Assembly (NCBI GenBank): GCA_030272585.1
Contig: BSYQ01000009.1
Span: 4,340,001-4,404,000 of the forward strand
Direction of reading: 5' to 3'
Source of the DNA: Bryopsis sp. KO-2023
Taxonomy: Eukaryota; Chlorophyta; Ulvophyceae; Bryopsidales; Bryopsidaceae
DNA length: 64,000 nt
The translations under genes were made by a program, and so were the position numbers. The number at the start of each line of letters is the position of its first letter. Positions within the stretch are counted from its first letter, which is position 1. The notes under the pieces are model-generated. The model made no database searches, was not told the DNA's origin, and saw nothing but the letters and a program-made list of their open reading frames with translations. Shown one piece after another: positions 45,960 through 56,770 of this stretch.

Positions 45960-48392
45960 TCACACGCTTCCCCGCGCCAATACTTCCTCATACGATTTAA
46001 TATCCTTCGCATATAACCATGCCCTTTTAATATTATCTTCATGAATCATTTTCAAAATTTTTCCCCCTAAAGACTTCAAACTCCATATATGCTCACTGTG
46101 CCTATCCCACACCTTAAAAGGCCCGACCCAAAATGGCCTAAACTTTTGATCAAGTCTTTCTCTCCGTTTTGAATCTCGCACCCATACCCACTGACCTATC
46201 CCAAACAACCTAGGAGCTGACTTTCCCCTAAATCGAACATTGGCTCTTTCTTGATTCTTTTTTGTTCTTTCATTTGCTATCCTTCTATACTTTTCCAAAA
46301 CTGAAGCTAAACAAACCCTTTCCTGAAAATCCCTTCCCCATAATAACAAATTCGGTGGAAACCCTGTAACTCCATGTTTTGATCCATTCATAGACTTTAA
46401 TGCATCCTGAAGTACCTCCTCCCAACCTTGATTCCGGTCAAGCATTATCCGTCTAATCCTTTCAATCAAAACTCCGTTCGCCCTCTCATTCCACCCATTC
46501 GATTTATGAGAATAAGGAGCCGTCACTACTAACCTTATCCCCCTTTTCTCACACCAGCTCTGGAACACCTTTCCTGTAAAATACGAAGCTCGATCACAAA
46601 GAATAACTTTTGGTAACGCTACTAATAATCCCCATTCCTCCATCGCTCTACACGCGTTTATTGCATTACTTGCAACAAACGGAACTGCGTGATAAAAACG
46701 AGTCGCTGAATCCATAATCGAAAACACATATCGATTTCCCTTCCCCCTTCCCTGTGCCCTACCCTCCGAAAATGGGCCGACAAAATCAATCGCGACAGTA
46801 TGCCCAGGAACAGCAGACATTTGAGTACCCATAGTACCAGTAGGTACCTTCTCCTGAAACTGCTGACAAACCGAGCAATACTGAAGAAACCGAGACACAT
46901 CAGCGCGCATATGTGGCCAAAAATATCCCCTCCCTAATAGAGTCGCTAGAGTTTTTGCAAAAGAAAAATGTCCAGCATGAGCTTGTCGAATAAGATCATG
47001 TCGACGCGCGGGAGACAAAGAAGTCTCCACCACCCCAACCTCACATGAGGAAACTAAAGAAAAACGGCTTAGAAAATCAGCAAAAAGGTTAGCATAACCC
47101 GACACAAACCGAAGCCGAGGTGCAAACCATGCCAACCATTCAATTCGACGCTTCGCAAAAACCGATAAATTCCGAAAGTTACTGAGACTAAAAACTCCGT
47201 GGTTATCGGTATAAACGGTAATTTTTCGCCCAAAAACCCATGGTGCGAAACATTGCAATGCGCGAACTAACCCTTCAGCCTCTAAAGCTCCTGAGTGACG
47301 ATACGCCCACTGAGAATTCCACAACCCTGACACACACCTAACCAATCTAGAACCTTGAAACAACACCGCCCCATACCCCGCTGTAGAGGCGTCTACCCAC
47401 ACTCGCCAATCAGCATCCTCCGCAGGGTGCTCAGTAGCAAGGGCCGAAGCCGATAAAACATCCAAAAACTTATGCCAAAACTGTAGCTGACCTGTATCTC
47501 GAAAATCTTGCAAAAACTTTAATAAACGATGTCCCACTGGAAGAAAACGAAGAGCCTGATTAACCCACCCCAAAATTTGACGCCACTGAGCTGGAGAAGT
47601 AGGCGGGCGCAAATCTTGCAACCGTTGCAAGTTGGCATGGGGAAAAGACAGACCCTCCGAAGTAACATCAAAACCTAAAAATGAAAAAGACTTCCGAAAA
47701 AATTCACACTTAGTGAATGATAACTGCCATCCATCTCCTTGTAGATAAGCTAATAATACCCGCAAATCCCGATCATGAATTTCTTTTGATGGCGATAAAA
47801 GTAATATATCGTCCATAAAAACAATCAATTGCGACTCAAATTGTCCCCGACATTTCCGTAATGTACCCTCCAAAGCTTCGACAAACAAATGGCTCGCGTT
47901 TAAGTAACCAAAAGGCAACCGTCGATATTGAAAATACCGAGTGCCCAAACGAAAACCAAAAAAAGGTTGAATGTCGCGAGCCAACCGGACTTGATGGTAG
48001 GCATTGGCCAAATCCAATTTACTACCTACCGAGAACGCCTTAATATCGGCCAAAGAATAATCCCTATTCAAAAGACCAAAAGGTTCAGCCTCCACGTACG
48101 AATTAAGTTTCCGAAAATCTAAACATAACCGTACCCGATCAGTATCCCCTGGCCGAGGCACCACCACCACAGGATTTATAACACGAGGTGGATACCACAC
48201 TTCCTCCACTGCCCCCAGAGCCATTAACGCTTCACATTCCCGAAAGGCTAACGAATCCTCCCCTGGCCCGGTCGACCCCCCAAATTGAACACCTTGTCCC
48301 TTGGACGGAGGACCTCCTGTAGACCAGGGTAATTTTCCCACCAAAAAATGACCACAAGTACCTAAACCCCCAGAAAAAAGTTGGGGAAACAT
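45960..48392 (-). CDS. Element A pol: Ty3-type reverse transcriptase, RNase H, integrase
   Basis: 810 codons from ATG 48392, although the open frame extends upstream and overlaps the gag-pro ORF. Domain order is RT, RNase H, integrase, as in Ty3/gypsy elements. RT: VCLCLDFRK-like segment (RVRLCLDFRKLNSY), SKLDLANAYHQVRL, RRLPFGYLNA and the catalytic FMDDILLLS. RNase H begins VWVDASTAGYGAVLFQG. Integrase shows the HHCC finger (HAGHF then CSVCQQF), a core with AIDFVGPFSEG, CDRASYFTG and SNGWNERANG giving the D-D-E triad, then a GPF-type module (FWVGPFKVWD). No chromodomain follows; the protein ends in EEVLARGSV. The whole frame is open, so the element is not very old, yet no matching 3' LTR is visible. 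Confidence 0.92.
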   Translation of the reverse strand: MFPQLFSGGLGTCGHFLVGKLPWSTGGPPSKGQGVQFGGSTGPGEDSLAFRECEALMALGAVEEVWYPPRVINPVVVVPRPGDTDRVRLCLDFRKLNSYVEAEPFGLLNRDYSLADIKAFSVGSKLDLANAYHQVRLARDIQPFFGFRLGTRYFQYRRLPFGYLNASHLFVEALEGTLRKCRGQFESQLIVFMDDILLLSPSKEIHDRDLRVLLAYLQGDGWQLSFTKCEFFRKSFSFLGFDVTSEGLSFPHANLQRLQDLRPPTSPAQWRQILGWVNQALRFLPVGHRLLKFLQDFRDTGQLQFWHKFLDVLSASALATEHPAEDADWRVWVDASTAGYGAVLFQGSRLVRCVSGLWNSQWAYRHSGALEAEGLVRALQCFAPWVFGRKITVYTDNHGVFSLSNFRNLSVFAKRRIEWLAWFAPRLRFVSGYANLFADFLSRFSLVSSCEVGVVETSLSPARRHDLIRQAHAGHFSFAKTLATLLGRGYFWPHMRADVSRFLQYCSVCQQFQEKVPTGTMGTQMSAVPGHTVAIDFVGPFSEGRAQGRGKGNRYVFSIMDSATRFYHAVPFVASNAINACRAMEEWGLLVALPKVILCDRASYFTGKVFQSWCEKRGIRLVVTAPYSHKSNGWNERANGVLIERIRRIMLDRNQGWEEVLQDALKSMNGSKHGVTGFPPNLLLWGRDFQERVCLASVLEKYRRIANERTKKNQERANVRFRGKSAPRLFGIGQWVWVRDSKRRERLDQKFRPFWVGPFKVWDRHSEHIWSLKSLGGKILKMIHEDNIKRAWLYAKDIKSYEEVLARGSV

Positions 48393-48412
48393 CCTGGGAA
48401 AACATTCCTCTT

Positions 48413-48844
48413 CTACCGCTTGAATTCGCGACCTCGAATCAAAGGAAAAAACCGACCATCCTCAGCTTGCCAAGAAGAAACCCCTTCCACCCTTGCCGTC
48501 ACAGCCACCATTCGAGGAGCTAAATGTGCCGGCGAAGTGCCCAAATTGTGCACCAACAAAACCAAACTATGATTCGAGGCCCTTTTCACATGACAGAAAA
48601 CTCCTGGTACTCTCGTAGCATCCGTTACGTCGGAAAACTGCTCACAGCGAAAAGGTAAATGAACCGCCACAAACATACCACGTGGAACAATCACACTTCG
48701 GTTGAAAGGTAACGCCACGCGATCACCCACTTGACGAGGAGGAAACGTAACAGGACCGGTAGCCACAATTGCGGGAGAATTCACAACGCCCACCCGAATC
48801 TGATCCTGACCGTCCATAGGTAAGTTCTGCCCTGCTAGGGGCGC
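48413..48844 (-). CDS. Element A gag-pro ORF, 3' part (cut off by chromovirus B1)
   Basis: Reads APLAGQNLPMDGQDQIRVG through to PLIRGREFKR and stop. Removing B1 and one copy of the GGCGC target duplication joins this piece in frame to the gag-pro part at 56771-58377 (ILDA followed by PLAGQ), proving that they were one ORF. It corresponds to the linker between protease and RT. The stop lies just before the pol ATG, and pol is open in the -1 frame across this point. Confidence 0.85.
   Translation of the reverse strand, partial: APLAGQNLPMDGQDQIRVGVVNSPAIVATGPVTFPPRQVGDRVALPFNRSVIVPRGMFVAVHLPFRCEQFSDVTDATRVPGVFCHVKRASNHSLVLLVHNLGTSPAHLAPRMVAVTARVEGVSSWQAEDGRFFPLIRGREFKR
48840..48844. repeat. 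Target-site duplication GGCGC of chromovirus B1 (left copy)
   Basis: GGCGC precedes the left LTR, and the same 5 bases follow the right LTR at 56771-56775. Five-base duplications are normal for Ty3-type integrases. Confidence 0.93.
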
Positions 48845-49403
48845 TGAAACGGATTTGTTTCCTGAGGCTGAATACTTCCAGCCGCCACTTAACCCGTTCT
48901 TCACACACGTTGGGAGACGACCAGAAGTTCTATAAGAAAGGTCTGAGACACGAGAGTATACAACTGAATCTTATTTCAACAAGCTTGTTCTTTACAACGA
49001 TCCCCAGCCTTTTATACTCTCAGCCCAGAGCTTCTAGAAAACTCCCAGCCCATCTCCTAACCTTACAAATACTAGCTATCATCTAGCTCTCCTCAAAACG
49101 TCTCTATCATTTCTCAGCTCAGCCCTTCTAGCCAGAGCTCCGACTAACCCTTTATAACCCTTGATAACCTCTAGACTGAGGACCCAGACTGAAGCTCCTT
49201 CCAGTCTGACTCCCAAACTCTCAGCCATCTGAGACCTGACACTGAATATACTGAACCTGGTTCGAACTCTTTTCACTACGTTTCAGCCTCTCATTGAGCA
49301 TCACGTAACTACCCCATTCCAGTCAGTCCGCGACTACCTGGAACTCTCAGACTGTAACCTCTGTTTTCCGCCTAGATCTTCGCCTACTAAGTCAGCCGTT
49401 TCA
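48845..49403 (-). repeat. 3' LTR of chromovirus B1 (559 bp)
   Basis: TGAAACGG...CCGTTTCA ends. Same length and apparently the same sequence as 56212-56770. Confidence 0.97.
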
Positions 49404-49416
49404 CTCCTCCCCCCTT
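49404..49416 (-). other. Polypurine tract of chromovirus B1
   Basis: On the minus strand AAGGGGGGAGGAG directly abuts the 3' LTR, the expected plus-strand primer position. Confidence 0.85.
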
Positions 49417-49919
49417 AGAGAGAGATCGCTGACCCAGCGATGTTCTGTACACTAAGATCGTATTGCACGTCTCACCAGAACTGCCAAGTTAACTAACTCG
49501 CTTATTCTGAGAATACCTCTGATATAGCTGTAAGCAATATTCTCCGACGTTTTCCGTAACAACTTCCCGATTGCGACTTGAGCTGAATGTTGGTTTCTGC
49601 TTATGGTTACTACTGCCGCTGTGACATCCCATCCCAGCCCGTTCACACATAAACCCAACCCTGTTCAATAGACTTCACAGCCCATACTGGAAATCACACA
49701 GTTTCAGCTTCAGTCAAACTGTAATTTTCACAAGTGTTTCTACACACCCAGCATGTTAATTGTTTTCCAGAAATTCCCTTTTTCCCTCACTTGATCCATT
49801 CACTGTTCTTTTCTTTTTCTTCCACAAACAAAATAAAATTCAAACACCCCAAATACCAATAAAAAAAAAATCATATTTCACTCCTGATCCTATATTTTTT
49901 TCTATATATTCAACTCAAC
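49417..49919. other. Non-coding stretch between ORF3 and 3' LTR of B1
   Basis: About 500 bp with no long frame on the element's strand. Probably 3' untranslated region of ORF3. Confidence 0.5.
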
Positions 49920-51083
49920 TCAGGCTTTTCTGAGTTTCACATTTCTGGATCCCCCTGAACTTCCAGGAGGTTTCCTTTTCTTTCCTTCGGGTCCACTGTC
50001 TCCGCCTGGCTCATTGACGACCCAATCCCCATCGTAATCCGTTGGTTCTGCCTCGTCTTCGGCTGCCTCGAATTTTCTCAGGGGACCCACGGTCCGCTTG
50101 GCCTTCAGATACACTCCCCGAGTATAATCCGAACCCAGCTTGAAGCCTAAGGCGCAGAGTTTACAGGTTTCCGAGTGTATCACCATTGGTGGCCCTGTTT
50201 CAGCTGGTACCCACATTCTCCGCCAGTCTCGTTTTTCCTCATCGACTTCCAGGCTGATACTCAGCCACACGCGATCCCGACACCCGATATTCGAGCACAC
50301 CCAGTGCCGTTGGCAGTCTTCTCCGGTCGGCTGACAGTTGCTGCTCGGGGTGCGACAAAACACGCAAGTGTGTTTTTCCCCCTCTTCGTGCTTCACTTCT
50401 CCGCTTGGTTTTCCCGACATGGCCTCCACCATACTCTTCAACAAATCTACCTGGCCCTTGAGCTGCTGGTTCCGCATTTGCTCCTCCCGCAGCTTGTCTT
50501 CGACCCCGTCGAGCTTGTGGCGCATTTCCTCATCTGCCCCCTCCATCAGCAGCTTTTCCGCCTCTCTTTTCGCCGCATCCGCTGAAGTCTCCGCCATCGC
50601 CAATTTTACGCTGAGGTCCTCATTTTCCGCCAAATATTTCGCCCTGTCGTCGAGCAACCGGGTGCGTTCAGCCTCCCAGCTATCTCTTTCCGCCTGAAAC
50701 CCCCCCTCTTCTTCCAACTCGGCAATCTTTTTCTCCAACCTCTCCTTCTCTTCTCCCCATTCCTGTTGGTCTCTTTCCTGGACTCTTTCCATCCTTTCTT
50801 CCTCTGCCATAAACTGTTCCAGCATCCCTTGCAGCCTTTCCACCACTCCTGTCACCTTCCCAGCGTTAGCTTTGATCTCCTCCAAAAGTCCCTGAGCTCC
50901 TGCCTTGAATTCCACCATTTTTCTTTTCCACAAAAAGTCGTCCCGAAACGTCCTCTGTCCTTTGTCTTGCGTTCGTCCTGTTCTTGCGCTCCGTTTGCTC
51001 TGTACACTCTCAAACTCGAAAAAACCAGAACTAGTCCATGGGAGACTTTTGACGTAAATACTCCTGCAGCACTTGCTGCGCAT
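49920..51083 (-). CDS. Chromovirus B1 ORF3: coiled-coil, Cys-cluster accessory protein
   Basis: Extra ORF downstream of pol, where most Ty3 elements have nothing. Two starts are possible: ATG 51083, overlapping the end of pol by 53 bp, or ATG 50918 ([10 protein letters not shown]), which gives 332 aa. From the second start, residues about 20-165 are a long Glu/Lys/Arg-rich predicted coiled coil ([20 protein letters not shown]). Residues about 185-213 hold a Cys-rich cluster (TCVFC, NC, DC, WVC, GC), followed by TCKLC at about 252-255. The C-terminus is Gly/Pro- and Lys-rich with an acidic patch. The Cys spacing suggests zinc binding. No transmembrane segment is seen, so it is not envelope-like. 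I do not recognise the family. Confidence 0.8.
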   Translation of the reverse strand: MRSKCCRSIYVKSLPWTSSGFFEFESVQSKRSARTGRTQDKGQRTFRDDFLWKRKMVEFKAGAQGLLEEIKANAGKVTGVVERLQGMLEQFMAEEERMERVQERDQQEWGEEKERLEKKIAELEEEGGFQAERDSWEAERTRLLDDRAKYLAENEDLSVKLAMAETSADAAKREAEKLLMEGADEEMRHKLDGVEDKLREEQMRNQQLKGQVDLLKSMVEAMSGKPSGEVKHEEGEKHTCVFCRTPSSNCQPTGEDCQRHWVCSNIGCRDRVWLSISLEVDEEKRDWRRMWVPAETGPPMVIHSETCKLCALGFKLGSDYTRGVYLKAKRTVGPLRKFEAAEDEAEPTDYDGDWVVNEPGGDSGPEGKKRKPPGSSGGSRNVKLRKA

Positions 51084-54000
51084 TACCCAAGTGATGGGAC
51101 GGGAGCCACTGGTCCTCTTCCGATCCGTATCCTTCCCAGGAAACCAAGTACTCTGTCACATTCTTCTTTTTCCGCCGTTTGGTTCGATGTGTCTTGATCT
51201 TTTCAACGATATATTCCTCGACTCCTTCCAGCACCACTGGATCTGGAGGTGGAGAAATAGCCCTGGCTGGAAACTCCTCCGATCCATCTTCAAAAGCTTT
51301 TAGTTTGGAAACATGAAAAACATCATGTATTTTCCAGTGATTAGGAAGTTCCAACCTGTAAGTTACTGATGTCACAATATCAATAATTCTAAAAGGTCCA
51401 CAAAACTTAGATACCAACTTCCGGCCCATCATTGGCGGTAAAGGTAAATCAGCTGTCGATAAAAAGACATACTGATTTAATGCAAAACTTGCATCCCTCC
51501 GCCCTCGGTTTGCGACAGCCCTCTGTCGCTGTTGGCTTTTCAAAATCGCTTTCCGAGCCAGCTGTAAACTTTTAGCCCAAACTGTCCACCATTCATCTGA
51601 AACTGGACCTGAGTCTAACAAATCCTGAGGAGATCTGGGATGTTGCCCATAAACCAAATAAAAAGGTGTAAAACCTGTAGACGAGTGAACGGATGAGTTA
51701 TAAGCAAACTCAGCCGCCACTAATTTAGTGTCCCAATCACCTCCTATGGTTGAAATATAAATTCGCAACATATCTCCGACTACTCGATTTGCCCTTTCAG
51801 TCATTCCATCAGTTTCAGGGTGATATCCAGAGGACATAGCTAACCGAGTCCCCGCTAATTCCCACAGTTTTCGCCAAAACTGGCCTGTAAAACGAGTATC
51901 TCGATCGGAAATAATAGCCTCTGGCAACCCATGATGTCTGAAAATTGTATCAAAGAAAATTTCAGCTACCCCACTAGCTGTAACTGCAGTAGTGGTGGCT
52001 ACCAAGTGGATCATTCGACTAAAACGGTCGACCATAACCACTAAATAATCATGACCCTTTTGTGTCATAGGTAAAGGTCCCACAAAATCTAAACAAACTT
52101 CTTTCCAGCGTTCGTCTGGAACTGGAATTGGCTGATATAACCCCAATGGTTTTTGAGTGCTAGACTTGTTTTTCTGACAACCAACACAAGTCCTAACATA
52201 TCGTTCGACATCCTCAGTGCATTTAGGCCAATAATATCTCTTTCGAACATTTGCGACAGTCTTGTGTCGCCCAAAATGTCCAGCCTGATCGTGACATTCA
52301 GCCAACACTGTTTGTCTAATTTCTTTGTCCTTTGGAATATACCAAAACCATTTGTCTTTCAGACTATACCACAATTTTGTGCCATCCCACCTATAACGCG
52401 GATCTTTTTCACCAGCTTCCCAATTAGCAATGACTTCTTTGCAATGTTCATCCTCTTGATATGCAAGTCTAACCTGTTCCTGAAAAACTACGCCTGCTCG
52501 GACTTTTGCCACAGCGTTTAATTCCATTTCCGACCTTCGACTTAATGCATCTGCAACTGTATTTTCTTTCCCAGGTTTGTATTTAATCTCAAAATCAAAT
52601 TCCTGTAAAGTTTCCATCCACCTAGCCTGTCTACTGGATAATTTAGGTTGCGTCTGAATATATTTCAGCGGAGCGTGGTCCGTGTGAACCACAAATTTCC
52701 TCGCCCCCAAATAATGTCGCCAAGTTTTCAAACAATAGACTATCGCATACAGCTCTTTTTCGTGCGTCGGATAATTCCTTTCAGCTGAATTCAATTTCCG
52801 ACTTTCAAACGCGGCTGGTTGTTGCCCCTGACCTTGATCTTGCGTCAAAACTCCTCCAATAGCAAAATCCGATGCGTCTGTAGTTACTTCAAAACTCAAC
52901 TCCGGATCTGGAATTATTAACACAGGTGCCTCCTGCATGCTCTTCTTTAGCGTCTGAAACGCTTTCTCCTGACTTTCAGTCCACTGCCATTTAACTTCCT
53001 TCCTTGTTAGTTCATGTAACGGCGTTGCAATCCCAGAGTATCCCTTAATAAATTTCCGATAATAATTCGCTAAACCCAAAAACGACCTAATATCCCGCAC
53101 TGTCTGAGGTTGTGCCCACTCCTGAATGGCTAAAACTTTCTTAGGTACCACGGAGAGTCCCTCTCTTCCGACTATGTGTCCCAAAAATTCGACTTCTGTC
53201 ATCCCCAAATCACATTTGTCCGGTGAAACGTAAAGTTTGTGTTTTTCGAGTAGCTGAAACACTTGTCTAAGATGTTCCTTGTGCTCTTCCCAGTTCCGAC
53301 TGTAAACTAAGATATCATCGAGATAAACTATAACAAACTTATCCAGATGTGGTCGAAAAACATCGTTCATCACATTCATAAAAGTTGCTGGTGCATTTGT
53401 CAAACCCATTGGCATAACTGTGTATTCGTAAGATCCATATCTAGTTCGAAAAGCAGTTTTCGCCCAATCCTTTTTTGCCATCCTGACTTGATAATATCCC
53501 GAACACAAATCTATTTTCGAGAAGTACTTTGCGCCATGAAGCTGATCTATCAGTTCATCTATTCTCGGAATCGGATAAGCATTTTTCACCGTCACCTTAT
53601 TCAATGCCCGATAATCTACGCACATACGTAGTTTCCCATTCTTCTTCGGTACAAAAATTACCGGTGCTCCCCAAGGTGATCTACTCGGTCGAATAAACCC
53701 TTTTTCCGACATGGCTGCAATCTGAGTTTTCAGTTCTGCCATTTCCTTGATGCCTAGTCGATAAGGTGCTTTACTTTGTGGAACCGTGCCTGGTTCCAAC
53801 TGGATCGTGTGTTCGATACCTCTGGAAGGGGGTATCTCACTGGGTAACTCTTCCACAAAAGTGTTAGGGAATTCCTGTCTGATTTCTGCTGTAAGTTCAG
53901 CTTGTCTGGAAACATTTTGTTCAGAGTCAGTTCTGTTCAAACATGTTTCAAACACCATCAGCACACACTGTTCCTCTTCCTCCTCTCCGGGGTTTGCCGG

Positions 54001-54594
54001 AGGAATCAAATGTTCTTTCAGCCCGTCTGAAACCACTACCTCATTCGTTCGAAAATCAACCCGGGGATTATGCTTAGCCAGCCAAGTCTTTCCCAATATA
54101 GCATCATACTTAGCAAGAGACATTTCATGAAAAATCTCCCTACTAGCAAAATCTCCAAATCTGAGAGTAGCCCTGATCTTTCCTTTAGATTCTAAGGTAC
54201 TTCCCCCAGCCAGGCTAACTTTTTCTTCTTGTTCTTCTAATTCCAGTTTATTTTTCTCGCAAAATTTTCGAGCCAAAAAGCAATCAGTTGCTCCACAGTC
54301 TATTAATATCTCAGCTGCAAAACCTGAGATTTCCCCTTTCACAGTAATCAGTTGTCTAGTTCGGTTATCAGTTTCAGCCACTGCTAGAAATCCGAACTTA
54401 GTCATGTCTAAATCTGTCCCATCAAATGAATGGACTTCTAGGTTATCTTGGTTATCAGGTCTAGTCGGTTCCTTGGACGTTTCTTCCCACGAAAAATCCC
54501 TCGAACTCCTAGAATTCCTCGAACTCCTAGAATTCCTCGAACTCGCAGGCTTCCCCTTAACTTCACACCCTGCGAGTTTACCTAACATACTCAT
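51031..54594 (-). CDS. Chromovirus B1 pol: protease, RT, RNase H, integrase, chromodomain
   Basis: 1,187 aa from the ATG overlapping the gag stop (ATGA). Protease: [12 protein letters not shown] near residue 100. [47 protein letters not shown] and the catalytic [12 protein letters not shown]. RNase [16 protein letters not shown]. Integrase: zinc finger ([12 protein letters not shown] with CVGCQKNK), core with [19 protein letters not shown] and [11 protein letters not shown] as the D-D-E triad. The C-terminus is a chromodomain ([30 protein letters not shown]), so it is a chromovirus whose integration may be guided by histone marks. Fully open. Confidence 0.97.
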   Translation of the reverse strand: MSMLGKLAGCEVKGKPASSRNSRSSRNSRSSRDFSWEETSKEPTRPDNQDNLEVHSFDGTDLDMTKFGFLAVAETDNRTRQLITVKGEISGFAAEILIDCGATDCFLARKFCEKNKLELEEQEEKVSLAGGSTLESKGKIRATLRFGDFASREIFHEMSLAKYDAILGKTWLAKHNPRVDFRTNEVVVSDGLKEHLIPPANPGEEEEEQCVLMVFETCLNRTDSEQNVSRQAELTAEIRQEFPNTFVEELPSEIPPSRGIEHTIQLEPGTVPQSKAPYRLGIKEMAELKTQIAAMSEKGFIRPSRSPWGAPVIFVPKKNGKLRMCVDYRALNKVTVKNAYPIPRIDELIDQLHGAKYFSKIDLCSGYYQVRMAKKDWAKTAFRTRYGSYEYTVMPMGLTNAPATFMNVMNDVFRPHLDKFVIVYLDDILVYSRNWEEHKEHLRQVFQLLEKHKLYVSPDKCDLGMTEVEFLGHIVGREGLSVVPKKVLAIQEWAQPQTVRDIRSFLGLANYYRKFIKGYSGIATPLHELTRKEVKWQWTESQEKAFQTLKKSMQEAPVLIIPDPELSFEVTTDASDFAIGGVLTQDQGQGQQPAAFESRKLNSAERNYPTHEKELYAIVYCLKTWRHYLGARKFVVHTDHAPLKYIQTQPKLSSRQARWMETLQEFDFEIKYKPGKENTVADALSRRSEMELNAVAKVRAGVVFQEQVRLAYQEDEHCKEVIANWEAGEKDPRYRWDGTKLWYSLKDKWFWYIPKDKEIRQTVLAECHDQAGHFGRHKTVANVRKRYYWPKCTEDVERYVRTCVGCQKNKSSTQKPLGLYQPIPVPDERWKEVCLDFVGPLPMTQKGHDYLVVMVDRFSRMIHLVATTTAVTASGVAEIFFDTIFRHHGLPEAIISDRDTRFTGQFWRKLWELAGTRLAMSSGYHPETDGMTERANRVVGDMLRIYISTIGGDWDTKLVAAEFAYNSSVHSSTGFTPFYLVYGQHPRSPQDLLDSGPVSDEWWTVWAKSLQLARKAILKSQQRQRAVANRGRRDASFALNQYVFLSTADLPLPPMMGRKLVSKFCGPFRIIDIVTSVTYRLELPNHWKIHDVFHVSKLKAFEDGSEEFPARAISPPPDPVVLEGVEEYIVEKIKTHRTKRRKKKNVTEYLVSWEGYGSEEDQWLPSHHLGNAQQVLQEYLRQKSPMD

Positions 54595-55586
54595 TTTCGC
54601 GAGGGGCAGTCTCGAGCGTAATGCCCTCGACGCCCACACTTGTAACACTTCACCTCTCCGTCTGCTTTTTCTTTCTTCCAGACTGGCTTATTTCTTTCTC
54701 TCTCTTTATCACCTCGCTGTCTCTGCTGTCTCTGTTGTCGCCTTCTTCCGACGTAGTCCAATTCCATGTGATCCGATCTGCGATTTCCGCCGCCGCCGCT
54801 GCCGCCGCCGCCGCCGCGATCTCGATTCAAGATCGAACTCCCGGATTGAGCTCCTCCCCACCTTTCCGCCACTCGAATAGCTTCATCCAAGGTCTTGGGG
54901 TTTTGGAGGTCGGTCTCGATACCAACCCTCCCTCGCAAACCATCGACGAACCTGTGTATTTTCTCGCCCTCTGATGCGTCGGAAATATACAACATCAGCT
55001 GCCTAAAGCGATGCGTGTATTCCCGCACAGACATTCCGCCTTGGCGTAAATTCGCCCATTCTGTCCGTGTGCGGCGCAAAAAATGTGGTTCCCCGAACTG
55101 GTTTTTCAGCTCCTCACAGAAGTCCTCATACGTCGGCAAAGGTCGGCCTCCATCAGTCTCCGACTCCTCCACTCTTGTCCTCCACCATGTTGCGGCTGGC
55201 CCTCTCAGTAGAGATCCTGCCAGGCGGAGTTTCGAGACTCCATCTTCGACGTGGGTGGCGTCAAAATGCACTCGGAGGCTGAACAACCAATCCTGGATAG
55301 GAGGGTCATTCTGCCTGCCTCCCCACAGATCAGGTCGGGCTGGCTTGCTTCTCAGGTCATTACCTCGACCACCACTTCCAGCCGCCGTTCCAGCCTGTGC
55401 TGCAGTTGCCGCCCCGATTGCTGTTCCCACCTTGTCGGTTAGTTGCTCCAGAATGGAGCTTCCCACAGCCTCATTAACCGCCGTGCTCAGCATTCCCGGT
55501 ACTTCTTCGACCACGCCTTGCACTCGGTTCAACCTTCCCATCACCTCCTCATACGCCGCCCTCAACTCAGCCACCTGTTGCTCCAT
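54591..55586 (-). CDS. Chromovirus B1 gag with CCHC zinc knuckle
   Basis: 331 aa structural protein forming the virus-like particle. N-terminal helical part ([15 protein letters not shown]), an Ala/Gly-rich linker, the capsid core typical of plant Ty3 elements ([61 protein letters not shown]), a Gly-rich linker and a nucleocapsid knuckle [14 protein letters not shown] near the end. Its stop overlaps the pol start. Confidence 0.95.
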   Translation of the reverse strand: MEQQVAELRAAYEEVMGRLNRVQGVVEEVPGMLSTAVNEAVGSSILEQLTDKVGTAIGAATAAQAGTAAGSGGRGNDLRSKPARPDLWGGRQNDPPIQDWLFSLRVHFDATHVEDGVSKLRLAGSLLRGPAATWWRTRVEESETDGGRPLPTYEDFCEELKNQFGEPHFLRRTRTEWANLRQGGMSVREYTHRFRQLMLYISDASEGEKIHRFVDGLRGRVGIETDLQNPKTLDEAIRVAERWGGAQSGSSILNRDRGGGGGSGGGGNRRSDHMELDYVGRRRQQRQQRQRGDKERERNKPVWKKEKADGEVKCYKCGRRGHYARDCPSRK

Positions 55587-55658
55587 CTCAGCCTCAGAAA
55601 TCCTCGGTTAGGGTATTCCGCGGATAGGTAAATTCGGATACCCTAACTTTCTCTTCCT

Positions 55659-55955
55659 TCATGGATGGAAGAACTCAGACAAGGCGAGGTCTGCTCTCTC
55701 CTCCTCGTCGAGGCTGTAGAACCTGGGGTTGGTCGGAAAGTCCGGTTCTCCTGCGGCTGGTGGTGGCTGATTCTCTTTGTCAGCCTGTTCTTCCAGCTCT
55801 TTTAAGAAGCAGAGTAGGTCGAGTTCCTCGTAGTTCAGTTGGACCTCGTTCCTCCTAGCTTCCCTCCGCACTACTGGTAATTCCAGTTCCTCGCCGGGAT
55901 ACTGCCACTCGATTCTGTAGTATAGCTCAAAAAGAAAATCAAGCCAAGGGTCCAT
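55659..55955 (-). CDS. Chromovirus B1 ORFb: acidic 98-aa protein upstream of gag
   Basis: ATG at 55955 (MDPWLDFLFELYYRIEW) to stop. Glu-rich (NYEELDLLCFLKELEE), C-terminal SLDEEERADLALSEFFHP. Preserved in copy B2 (61450-61746). No domain recognised. Position between primer-binding site and gag is unusual. Confidence 0.7.
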   Translation of the reverse strand: MDPWLDFLFELYYRIEWQYPGEELELPVVRREARRNEVQLNYEELDLLCFLKELEEQADKENQPPPAAGEPDFPTNPRFYSLDEEERADLALSEFFHP

Positions 55956-55963
55956 AGGCAAAC

Positions 55964-56188
55964 TTACTGAGGTTCTGCCTGTGTTTGGGTTTCAGGGGTA
56001 AGCGGAAGATCAACTGTCGCCTCCGTCTCAGTTCTCGATTCGCTTGATCCTGTGCTTTCAGTATCACTATTGTCTTCGCCTATGTGCAGAACTTCCAACG
56101 GGTTCTCTTCCAGCCAGAGGTCTACAAGCAGTAACCTAGGATCTCCTTCTTCGCCAAACCAGTATTCTTCTTCTCTGATTATAGGCAT
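55964..56188 (-). CDS. Chromovirus B1 ORFa: acidic 74-aa protein after primer-binding site
   Basis: ATG 56188 (MPIIREEEYWFGEEGDP), Glu/Asp/Ser/Thr-rich, ending ETQTQAEPQ. Its stop codon sits within GTAAGT, a perfect splice donor. Copy B2 carries the same ORF with two amino acid changes. It may be an independent peptide or a leader exon. Confidence 0.65.
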   Translation of the reverse strand: MPIIREEEYWFGEEGDPRLLLVDLWLEENPLEVLHIGEDNSDTESTGSSESRTETEATVDLPLTPETQTQAEPQ

Positions 56189-56195
56189 AGAAAAC

Positions 56196-56210
56196 TTCGC
56201 TCCGAAACCA
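56196..56210 (-). other. Primer-binding site of chromovirus B1
   Basis: One base inside the 5' LTR the minus strand reads TGGTTTCGGAGCGAAG, complementary to a tRNA 3' end GCTCCGAAACCA. Resembles, but is not identical to, the initiator-Met site TGGTATCAGAGC of many plant elements. Confidence 0.75.
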
Positions 56211-56211
56211 G

Positions 56212-56770
56212 TGAAACGGATTTGTTTCCTGAGGCTGAATACTTCCAGCCGCCACTTAACCCGTTCTTCACACACGTTGGGAGACGACCAGAAGTTCTAT
56301 AAGAAAGGTCTGAGACACGAGAGTATACAACTGAATCTTATTTCAACAAGCTTGTTCTTTACAACGATCCCCAGCCTTTTATACTCTCAGCCCAGAGCTT
56401 CTAGAAAACTCCCAGCCCATCTCCTAACCTTACAAATACTAGCTATCATCTAGCTCTCCTCAAAACGTCTCTATCATTTCTCAGCTCAGCCCTTCTAGCC
56501 AGAGCTCCGACTAACCCTTTATAACCCTTGATAACCTCTAGACTGAGGACCCAGACTGAAGCTCCTTCCAGTCTGACTCCCAAACTCTCAGCCATCTGAG
56601 ACCTGACACTGAATATACTGAACCTGGTTCGAACTCTTTTCACTACGTTTCAGCCTCTCATTGAGCATCACGTAACTACCCCATTCCAGTCAGTCCGCGA
56701 CTACCTGGAACTCTCAGACTGTAACCTCTGTTTTCCGCCTAGATCTTCGCCTACTAAGTCAGCCGTTTCA
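56212..56770 (-). repeat. 5' LTR of chromovirus B1 (559 bp)
   Basis: Same boundaries (TGAAACGG/CCGTTTCA) as the 3' LTR. Contains a TATA box. Confidence 0.97.
56375..56383 (-). promoter_or_regulatory. TATA box in B1 5' LTR
   Basis: TATAAAAGG on the minus strand in the middle of the LTR, where the U3/R promoter is expected. Present in all four B-family LTRs. Confidence 0.75.

Larger units (their letters stand above)
48845..56770 (-). mobile_element. Chromovirus B1, complete LTR retrotransposon with accessory ORFs
   Basis: Full-length 7,926-bp element on the minus strand. Order 5' to 3': LTR (56212-56770), primer-binding site, ORFa, ORFb, gag, pol with chromodomain, ORF3, polypurine tract, LTR (48845-49403). 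LTRs begin TGAAACGG and end CCGTTTCA and look identical along their length, so insertion is recent. It landed inside element A's gag-pro ORF. Confidence 0.95.
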
